DNA of 11,592 bases from a bacterium (GTDB lineage Bacteria; Actinomycetota; Acidimicrobiia; Acidimicrobiales; Ilumatobacteraceae). This document shows, piece after piece, positions 6,380 through 11,592 of the stretch. The translations under genes and the position numbers were made by a program. The DNA lies in contig JAPOIQ010000011.1 of NCBI GenBank assembly GCA_029978815.1, positions 1 to 11,592 of the forward strand, given 5' to 3'. The notes beneath the pieces are model-generated. The model did no database searches. It saw nothing but the letters and a program-made list of their open reading frames with translations, and was not told the DNA's origin. Each line of letters starts with the position of its first letter. Position 1 is the stretch's first letter.

Positions 6380-8083
6380 TCAGCCGAGGCCGAGTTCGGC
6401 AATGGTGTCCTCGCGCAATTGGCGTTTCAACAACTTGCCTGAGCCAGTCCGGGGAAGAGGCTCCGTCATCGTCGTGATGTAACGAGGAATCTCATACTTC
6501 GCAAGGTGGTCGACGAGGTACTCGCGGAGTTCGGCCTCATCGAAATCTTTTGTGACATACATTGTTGTCCCGACTTCTTCACCGAGTCGTTCATCAGGCA
6601 CCGAGTAGACCGCTGCTTCGATCACCTTTGGATGCGATGACAGGGCGGCTTCTACACCTCCGCAACCAATGTTTTCTCCGCCACGAATGATGAGGTCTTT
6701 AATACGGTCGACAATAAAGAGGTGTCCATCGGTATCGATGTACGCAACGTCACCAGTCTTAAACCATCCTCCCTCAGCAAACGAGTCTGCAGTCGCTTCG
6801 GGTTTGTTCCAGTACTCACGAAACATTGATGGCCCACGAACCTGCAATTCACCGCGCTCACCCGAGGGCAATTCATTGCCCTCATCATCTACGACTCGCA
6901 AGTCGATGACACATAGTGCGGGACCAGAGCTGAGGCGGCGCTCGGAATACTCGGCACCAAGAATCAATGTGCCAATGGCGTTGGTTTCGGTCATTCCCCA
7001 GCCTGTATTGGGCAAAGCCTTCTCGAATGAGTCGTCAATCTGACCAACCTGTGCGGGCGGCCGAGCCGCTCCTCCACCTCCAACAGTCAACAGCGACGAC
7101 AGATCACGGCCCTCCGACTGCGCTACACGCACGAGGTCACCGCTCACCGCTGGAGGACCAGTAAACGTGACGATCCGTTCACGCTCGATGAGTTCGGCCG
7201 CAACCGATGCGTCCCACTTGTACATGGTGACGAGCTTTCGCTGCCCGCGGAAACTTCCCAAGAACACAGCGTGCAAACCGAGCACGTGAAACAACGGAAT
7301 GCCGAGCAGGGTCGCAGGTACCAGCCCCGAACCCTCTTCTGGGGCGACCACATTCCCGGGGCGCTCGATAAGCGCCCCATATTCGACTTCCCAGGCCATC
7401 AACGCAACGATGACGTTGTGATGGTTTGAAAGCACGCCTTTCGGATGTCCCGTTGACCCTGAGGTGTACAAGATGAGTGCCAGGTCAGTCGCTGCGAGAT
7501 CAACCTCAGGCATCGAGACTTCGCCGATAGCAGCCATTCGCTCCGACAGTTCAACATCAGCTACCGGCGAACCTGAATGCCGAACGGCTACAACTCGTAA
7601 CCCGTCAATTGGAGTCTCCATCGATTCGAGCAATGCGAGGCGCTCGGCATCAGCGAAAATCACCGACGCCCCAGAGTCATTCAGCCCGTACGCCATCTCT
7701 TCGGCGTTCCACAACGAGTTCATCGCAACTGCGATCGCGCCCACCGAGGTTGCTGCTGTAAACGCGAGCATCCACTCTGGGTAGTTGCGCATCGAGATCG
7801 CTACTCGGTCTCCCTTCGTTACCCCAAGCTCGTCAACAAGCAGATGGCCGATTTTTGCGGCGTCATTCCAGAACTCCGCGAATGTCCATCGTTGGTCATC
7901 GGCAACGATGAATTCGACATCACTTCTCGCTTCTTCGTACACCTGGCGAAGCGACACCGGGGCATTCACAAATGTGCGAACCGGGCCACGAATATCTTCT
8001 CGTTCAACGAGTTCATACGGCTCTCCCGCCGCAGTGATCCGTGCAAATGCGTCTAGTCGTTGTTGTGCCAACGAGTCAGTCAT
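6380..8083 (-). CDS. Acyl-CoA synthetase (class I adenylate-forming enzyme)
   Basis: This 567-residue ATP-dependent acid:CoA ligase activates a carboxylate to its acyl-AMP and then to the CoA thioester. Core motifs run in order: the phosphate loop YTSGSTGHPKG (206-216), GWGMTE (361-366), TGDVAYID (443-450), hinge region DRIKDLIIRGGENI (459-472), and the C-terminal catalytic lysine Lys550 in PRTGSGK. After GGENI the usual acidic residue of the (E)VE segment is Gly, giving GCGGVE (473-478), a mild oddity. The frame is open further upstream to 8182, but ATG 8083 is preceded at 7 nt by GAGGAAGGGG, which decides the start. It diverges from a second synthetase across 149 bp of palindrome-rich DNA and converges with the kinase gene. 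The substrate is unknown. A free fatty or hydroxy acid feeding the neighbouring kinase/dehydrogenase module is the natural guess. Confidence 0.92.
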   Translation of the reverse strand: MTDSLAQQRLDAFARITAAGEPYELVEREDIRGPVRTFVNAPVSLRQVYEEARSDVEFIVADDQRWTFAEFWNDAAKIGHLLVDELGVTKGDRVAISMRNYPEWMLAFTAATSVGAIAVAMNSLWNAEEMAYGLNDSGASVIFADAERLALLESMETPIDGLRVVAVRHSGSPVADVELSERMAAIGEVSMPEVDLAATDLALILYTSGSTGHPKGVLSNHHNVIVALMAWEVEYGALIERPGNVVAPEEGSGLVPATLLGIPLFHVLGLHAVFLGSFRGQRKLVTMYKWDASVAAELIERERIVTFTGPPAVSGDLVRVAQSEGRDLSSLLTVGGGGAARPPAQVGQIDDSFEKALPNTGWGMTETNAIGTLILGAEYSERRLSSGPALCVIDLRVVDDEGNELPSGERGELQVRGPSMFREYWNKPEATADSFAEGGWFKTGDVAYIDTDGHLFIVDRIKDLIIRGGENIGCGGVEAALSSHPKVIEAAVYSVPDERLGEEVGTTMYVTKDFDEAELREYLVDHLAKYEIPRYITTMTEPLPRTGSGKLLKRQLREDTIAELGLG

Positions 8084-8109
8084 GTTGTGACCCCTTCCTC
8101 GGGCACAAC
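8084..8109 (-). promoter_or_regulatory. Shine-Dalgarno site inside a leader hairpin of the minus-strand synthetase
   Basis: Read on the minus strand, GTTGTG (8109-8104) pairs perfectly with CACAAC (8089-8084), which directly abuts the ATG. The 14-nt loop carries the ribosome binding site GAGGAAGGGG (8100-8091). The site fixes the start codon. The 6-bp stem could present or mask the ribosome binding site, or the DNA symmetry could be a protein site. A possible -35 element (TTTACA, complement of 8146-8151) lies upstream, but its -10 is poor. Confidence 0.45.
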
Positions 8110-8162
8110 GTAGTTCAGCGCAACAATTTCTCATGTAGCCGAAGGTGTAAACCCCGATCGAT

Positions 8163-8191
8163 ATCTCACCGAGTGAGATCACTAGCGTGAT
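8163..8191. promoter_or_regulatory. Palindromic operator candidate between divergent synthetases
   Basis: ATCTCAC (8163-8169), a CGA spacer and GTGAGAT (8173-8179) form a perfect 7-bp inverted repeat. It is overlapped on the right by a second one, ATCAC (8178-8182) - TAGC - GTGAT (8187-8191). The sites sit about 80 nt before the minus-strand start and about 40-70 nt before the plus-strand start, so one regulator could control both ligase genes. The size and symmetry fit a TetR- or GntR-type dimer, common for fatty-acid genes, but no regulator is encoded here. Confidence 0.55.
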
Positions 8192-8216
8192 GAGCGCAAA
8201 CCTTGCTAGCTACGTC

Positions 8217-8231
8217 ATCTCGGGAGATCAC
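8217..8231. promoter_or_regulatory. Second operator-like copy overlapping the plus-strand ribosome binding site
   Basis: ATCTC (8217-8221) - GG - GAGAT (8224-8228) is another inverted repeat. Its right half continues as GAGATCAC (8224-8231), an exact copy of GAGATCAC at 8175-8182, 49 bp away. The same bases contain the ribosome binding site GGGAGA (8222-8227), 5 nt before ATG 8233. A bound protein here would block both transcription and initiation at the downstream synthetase. The repeat supports a shared regulator for the 8084-8232 region. Confidence 0.4.
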
Positions 8232-8232
8232 G

Positions 8233-9825
8233 ATGGGTGCAGAACCAACACTTCAGTGGACTTTGCAGCGTCCCGCTGCTCAGTACTCAAACAAAATCGC
8301 GACCGTTGACCGAGGCACTGGTGAGCGCCGCACATGGTCAGAAGTCGCCGATCGAGTGAACTGCCTTTCTTCTGGTCTTCTCGGTCTCGACCTCAAGATC
8401 GGAGACCGGGTCGGCGTACTGATGTTGAATAGCGGTCGACACTTTGAACTGTGGTTCGCCATCCCGGGTGCCGGCATGGTCATGAACGATCTCAACTATC
8501 GCCTTGCCGAAGAGGAGTTGGCATTTATCTGTGGTGACTCAGACGTCAAAGTGCTGTTTGTTGACGACAACTATCTCGACACCGGCCGAGCACTTCTTCA
8601 ACGTGTCGAATCGCTTCACACACTGGTGTGGACCGGTCCTGGAACGCAAGCCCCAGAGGGATGCGTCGCATACGAAACGCTTGTTGCTACACCGCCGGTT
8701 GAACTTCCGCCGCAACACCACGATGGGCTGGCCGCGATCTTTTACACCGGAGGCACCACGGGCCTACCAAAGGGCGCAATGCTCACCCATCGCAACCTCA
8801 CCGCAAATGCGATGCATGGCGTTGCTGTCATGGGAATTACCTCACGAGATAAGTACCTCCATGCTGGTCCTCAGTTTCATCTCGCTGACGGTTCAATGAC
8901 GTTCGCCGTTTCATGGGTGGGTGGCGCCCATGTCTTCATTCCAGCGTTTGAACCGACCGCCACTGTTGCGGCGCTCGCTGAAGAGCAATGCACGATCAGC
9001 CTCCTTGTACCGACGATGCTCGGAATGGTGCTTGCAAGCGGTGCCCTCGAGGGCGCTGATCTGACCGCACTGCGCGCACTGATGTATGGCGCATCGCCGA
9101 TGCCCGGCGAAGTTCAGCGTCGCGTTGCGGAAGGGTTTGGCTGCGAAATGTTCCAGTTGTACGGAATGACTGAGGCCTCTCCGATCGCAACCTCAATGGA
9201 TGGAGAAGACCATCGTCGAGGCATGGCTGGCGAGGAGCCGTACGCAAGCCGCCTTCGCTCTGCCGGATCACCGGTTCCGGGCGTTCGCTGCGAGGTTCGC
9301 CGTGAAGATGGATCGCTCGCCGATATTGGAGAGCCGGGCGAGATCTACATTCAGGGCCCAAACATCATGGCTGGCTACTGGAATCGACCTGAGGAAACCG
9401 CGCACGCCCTCGTCGACGGGTGGTACCGCTCTGGTGATGTCGCATGGCAAGACGCCGATGGCTACCTCTATGTCGTCGATCGGGCCAAGGACATGATCAT
9501 TTCAGGCGGCGAAAATATCTACACGTCTGAGGTCGAGAACGCCGTATACCTCCATCAAGGGGTCGCTGAAGCCGCTGTTTTCGGCATCCCCCATGAGAAG
9601 TTTGGAGAAACAGTGCATGCTGAGGTCGTGCCAAAGCCTGGGGCGACGATCACCGAAGAAGAACTCATCGAACACTGCCGTGCGCATATTGCGGGCTACA
9701 AGGTTCCTCGATCAGTGACCTTCCGGTCTTCAGATGACCCACTACCGAAGTCGGGGGCTGGCAAAATTCTGAAGCGCGAATTGCGTGAACCTCATTGGGT
9801 GGGGCGAGACCGTCACGTCGGCTAG
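8233..9825 (+). CDS. Acyl-CoA synthetase, FadD-type (class I adenylate-forming enzyme)
   Basis: This is a 530-residue acid:CoA ligase with all core motifs: phosphate loop YTGGTTGLPKG (171-181), YGMTE (310-314), SGDVAWQDADGY (400-411), hinge DRAKDMIISGGENI (416-429), and catalytic Lys511 in PKSGAGK. It has no signal peptide or membrane segment and is of normal length. ATG 8233 with GGGAGA 5 nt upstream is preferred over TTG 8203 in the same frame, which has no ribosome binding site and would add ten residues. It differs clearly from the divergent synthetase in length and motif wording, so the two are probably specialised ligases rather than a recent duplication. The substrate cannot be read from the sequence. 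Given the neighbours, a medium-chain or substituted fatty acid is likely. A hairpin overlaps its stop codon and the M20 hydrolase gene follows after 54 nt. Confidence 0.93.
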   Translation: MGAEPTLQWTLQRPAAQYSNKIATVDRGTGERRTWSEVADRVNCLSSGLLGLDLKIGDRVGVLMLNSGRHFELWFAIPGAGMVMNDLNYRLAEEELAFICGDSDVKVLFVDDNYLDTGRALLQRVESLHTLVWTGPGTQAPEGCVAYETLVATPPVELPPQHHDGLAAIFYTGGTTGLPKGAMLTHRNLTANAMHGVAVMGITSRDKYLHAGPQFHLADGSMTFAVSWVGGAHVFIPAFEPTATVAALAEEQCTISLLVPTMLGMVLASGALEGADLTALRALMYGASPMPGEVQRRVAEGFGCEMFQLYGMTEASPIATSMDGEDHRRGMAGEEPYASRLRSAGSPVPGVRCEVRREDGSLADIGEPGEIYIQGPNIMAGYWNRPEETAHALVDGWYRSGDVAWQDADGYLYVVDRAKDMIISGGENIYTSEVENAVYLHQGVAEAAVFGIPHEKFGETVHAEVVPKPGATITEEELIEHCRAHIAGYKVPRSVTFRSSDDPLPKSGAGKILKRELREPHWVGRDRHVG

Positions 9826-9833
9826 TGACGGTC
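9808..9833 (+). terminator. Hairpin overlapping the synthetase stop codon
   Basis: GACCGTCAC (9808-9816) and GTGACGGTC (9825-9833) form a perfect 9-bp stem with an 8-nt loop. The TAG stop (9823-9825) lies at the loop/stem boundary. No T-run follows, so it is either a weak or intrinsic-like terminator, a processing or stability element, or coincidence. If it terminates, the M20 gene needs its own promoter. Confidence 0.45.
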
Positions 9834-9867
9834 CTGTCCAACGGAACGTGCACCTCGTGCAGGCGAC

Positions 9868-9873
9868 TACGGT
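9868..9873 (+). promoter_or_regulatory. Possible -10 element for a leaderless M20 transcript
   Basis: TACGGT fits the actinobacterial -10 pattern TANNNT and ends 6 nt before ATG 9880. No Shine-Dalgarno sequence is visible before that ATG. This arrangement is typical of leaderless mRNAs, which are common in actinobacteria. No convincing -35 is seen. Confidence 0.3.
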
Positions 9874-9879
9874 TCGTAC

Positions 9880-11028
9880 ATGGCAGACATCACTTCACTC
9901 GTTAACGGAGTCTCTGAACTCGTTCAGATTCCAAGCGTGAATCCGCTGCAGTCAGATGACTCAGCTGTCACTGGTGAACGTCGGCTCGCAGAGCATCTCG
10001 CCAACAGAGCAAGTGACCTCGGTGCCGAAGTCGAACTCGACAATGTCGTAGATGACCGGCCAAACCTCATCGCAAAATTTGAGGGTGAACGATCAGAGAC
10101 GATTGTCATCGACGTGCACCTTGACACGGTGGCAGTTGGCCACATGACCGATGACCCATTTGATGGTCGTGTTGAAGACGACCGGGTCTACGGCCGGGGC
10201 TCGGTTGACACAAAAGCGACCTTCGCGATTGTGCTTGATGTGCTGTCACAGCTGCGCGAGGAGGGGCGTCGACCAGGTCCAACAGTTCACCTCGTCGGGA
10301 CGGTTTCTGAGGAGATGGGAGGACTACTCGGCGCCCGCCACCTCAGTTCTCGTTTACAGCGCGATGGCCATCATGTTGATCGCATGATCGTCGCTGAACC
10401 AACGATGTGTGCTCCTGTCCATGGACATAAGGGCGGGGTCGGTCTCGAAATTTGCATTCACGGTCACGCCGCACATTCATCTCGCCCCGAACTCGGAGCG
10501 AACGCAATTTCGGCAGCGGCACGAATCATTGCGGCGCTCGATAACGAACAGTCACGACTGGAAGCCCTCGATGCCGCAACCGCCGTTGGCCGTGGCACGG
10601 TTTCGGTCACCGAGATCAGTGGTGGTGTTGCTCGCAACATCATCCCTGACCTCTGCGAGCTCTATGCAGGTCGACGCATCGCACCCGGGGAAGATCCCCT
10701 TGAGATATATGAGTCGCTAAAGGCTCTCGTGGTTTCAGCTGGAGAGCCTCTGAAGGTCGATGTTGAAATGGCGAATGGAACTGCATTTCCGGCGTTTTTC
10801 ACCGACCCCGACGATGCCTTCGTTCAACTGATTGCCGGGTTTTCTGAACGAGCCCCTGAGACGGTGACATACGGATCGAATTGTCTGGCATATGACGACC
10901 TCAACGCATCAAAAGTGCTGTTTGGCCCTGGATCAATCGACCAAGCTCACCAGGCAGTTGAGTGGGTCGAAATCTCCGAGCTCGTTCGCGCGTCAAACGT
11001 CTACCAACAAATATTTACTCAGGGGTGA
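9880..11028 (+). CDS. M20-family metallopeptidase/deacylase (ArgE/DapE/CPG2-like)
   Basis: This 382-residue dinuclear zinc hydrolase of the M20 family cleaves amide bonds of N-acyl amino acids, small peptides or carbamoyl compounds. The metal and catalytic residues are all present: His80 and Asp82 in VIDVHLDT, bridging Asp110 in GRGSVD, catalytic base Glu144 and ligand Glu145 in TVSEEMGG, Glu173 in AEP, and His356 in SIDQAHQ. The lid/dimerisation domain lies at about 183-290, opening with HKGGVGLEICIHGHAAHSS. There is no signal peptide, so it is probably cytoplasmic. No ribosome binding site is seen; a leaderless transcript is possible. It follows the synthetase by 54 nt with a hairpin between, and ends 4 nt before a strong bidirectional terminator. 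ArgE, DapE and aminoacylase functions cannot be separated by eye. With no arginine or lysine genes nearby, a catabolic deacylase is my preferred reading. Confidence 0.9.
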   Translation: MADITSLVNGVSELVQIPSVNPLQSDDSAVTGERRLAEHLANRASDLGAEVELDNVVDDRPNLIAKFEGERSETIVIDVHLDTVAVGHMTDDPFDGRVEDDRVYGRGSVDTKATFAIVLDVLSQLREEGRRPGPTVHLVGTVSEEMGGLLGARHLSSRLQRDGHHVDRMIVAEPTMCAPVHGHKGGVGLEICIHGHAAHSSRPELGANAISAAARIIAALDNEQSRLEALDAATAVGRGTVSVTEISGGVARNIIPDLCELYAGRRIAPGEDPLEIYESLKALVVSAGEPLKVDVEMANGTAFPAFFTDPDDAFVQLIAGFSERAPETVTYGSNCLAYDDLNASKVLFGPGSIDQAHQAVEWVEISELVRASNVYQQIFTQG

Positions 11029-11032
11029 CATC

Positions 11033-11062
11033 GGTGTTGCCGGCACAATCGCCGGCAACACC
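11033..11062. terminator. Bidirectional hairpin terminator between convergent genes
   Basis: GGTGTTGCCGGC (11033-11044) and GCCGGCAACACC (11051-11062) form a perfect, GC-rich 12-bp stem with the 6-nt loop ACAATC. It begins 4 nt after the M20 stop and ends 8 nt before the stop of the convergent minus-strand gene, so it is placed to terminate both. No long T-run flanks either side, which is usual for many high-GC actinobacterial terminators. Confidence 0.8.
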
Positions 11063-11070
11063 CTACGATC

Positions 11071-11592
11071 TCAGTTCGTTGAGACGAAGAAGCTATTGAG
11101 GATGTTGTCGAGGGCCTCAAGGTCAGCTTCCGTCACAACTTGAGCCAGCACGCGAATCGTGTAACCCTCCCCATCCCAAGGTTCCGCGCCGAGCACAAGC
11201 ACAAGGGCCTGCTCCGGCCCACAGTCTTCGTAGATCTGAATGATGCCGAGGTAGTAGCCGTCGTCATAGTCCTCAGTTCCACCGTCACTACATAGGCCTG
11301 ACCACAGTTCGTAATCGTCGAGCACAAGATTGTAGGCACTGAAGTAGCCATCCAAGCTCACGTCAATCTGCACGCCGGGAGTTGAGAACGATGCTGTGAA
11401 ATCGTCAATGCTTGGCGCAGCCCAGACGCTTGGCCCGCCGTAGTAGTCGTTGTACGTCCCATCGATGTCGGACCACTCGACGGGCACCAGCACGCTGACG
11501 ACTCCACTGTCATCTTCGATGTAGTCATAATCGGAGTAATAGGCATAATTTGATGAACCGGTGTCAGCGACCGAATCCTCGAATTCCTGAGC
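11071..11592 (-). CDS. Probable secreted protein, C-terminal domain (partial, unrecognised)
   Basis: The frame runs from TGA (11073-11071) without interruption to the window edge, giving 173 residues of C-terminus; the start lies outside. A GTG at 11493 is inside the frame but is probably not the start, since the coding pattern continues upstream (YAYYSDYDYIEDDSGVVSV). The sequence is rich in Tyr, Asp, Gly and Ser, with alternating hydrophobic strands and very few Lys or Arg, suggesting an acidic, extracellular beta-rich domain. Features include VPVEWSDIDG, STPGVQIDVS and the closing VVTEADLEALDNILNSFF. Two cysteines (in SGLCSDG and YEDCGPEQ) could form a disulfide. I have an impression of similar tails at the ends of actinobacterial trypsin-like proteases and other secreted proteins, but cannot name the domain. 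No catalytic motif is visible in this part. Confidence 0.7.
   Translation of the reverse strand, partial: AQEFEDSVADTGSSNYAYYSDYDYIEDDSGVVSVLVPVEWSDIDGTYNDYYGGPSVWAAPSIDDFTASFSTPGVQIDVSLDGYFSAYNLVLDDYELWSGLCSDGGTEDYDDGYYLGIIQIYEDCGPEQALVLVLGAEPWDGEGYTIRVLAQVVTEADLEALDNILNSFFVSTN

Noticed and set aside
9849..9861. TGCAC-CTC-GTGCA inverted repeat before the M20 gene as an operator
   Set aside because: Arms of 5 bp occurring once, with no other support; chance is likely.
9880..11028. M20 protein as DapE (lysine biosynthesis) or ArgE (arginine biosynthesis)
   Set aside because: Motifs alone do not separate these, and no lysine or arginine genes are nearby.
1..11592. Mobile element, phage, CRISPR, tRNA or rRNA
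   Set aside because: No transposase or integrase gene, terminal repeats, repeat-spacer array or structured RNA pattern was seen; repeats are limited to the local palindromes listed.

Overview
The window is dense, almost fully coding bacterial DNA of moderate GC content. It has short intergenic gaps, several GTG starts and Shine-Dalgarno sites of the GGAGG type. It opens with the end of a sortase-anchored (LPATG) surface protein, and the gene content is typical of acyl-CoA metabolism. Together these suggest a Gram-positive actinobacterium, perhaps an aquatic Acidimicrobiia lineage; the class assignment is inference. I see no tRNA, rRNA, CRISPR array, transposase or phage gene.

Layout. 1-480 (+) is the C-terminus of an acidic LPXTG wall-anchored protein, closed by a hairpin terminator. 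569-1405 (+) is a crotonase-family protein without the usual catalytic glutamates. It runs head-on, with a 3-nt gap, into an amidase-signature hydrolase (1409-2860, -). The amidase diverges, across about 40 nt holding a symmetric dyad, from a double hotdog MaoC-like protein (2902-3633, +). That gene is followed by a tightly packed trio: acyl-CoA dehydrogenase (3703-4992), a DUF6285 protein (4994-5365) and an APH-fold kinase (5362-6369). The spacings are 1 nt and a 4-nt ATGA overlap. Two acyl-CoA synthetases then sit back to back (6380-8083, - and 8233-9825, +) around a 149-bp regulatory region rich in inverted repeats. An M20 metallo-amidohydrolase follows (9880-11028, +). A perfect 12-bp hairpin separates it from a convergent, truncated gene for a probably secreted protein (11071-11592, -).

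How the genes may work together. The core is the kinase/DUF6285/acyl-CoA dehydrogenase trio. This combination matches, in split form, the chemistry of LvaA-LvaB-LvaC (levulinate pathway of Pseudomonas putida) and of the kinase-dehydrogenase fusions ACAD10/ACAD11. There a 4-hydroxyacyl-CoA is phosphorylated on its hydroxyl, the phosphate is eliminated, and the chain becomes an ordinary beta-oxidation intermediate. The two adjacent ligases could make the CoA thioester. The crotonase and hotdog proteins could handle enoyl- or hydroxyacyl-CoA intermediates. The amidase and M20 hydrolase could release the acid from an amide or N-acyl precursor. The trio is well supported by sequence and order. The linked pathway and its substrate are inference, since no regulator, transporter or diagnostic substrate-specific enzyme lies in the window.
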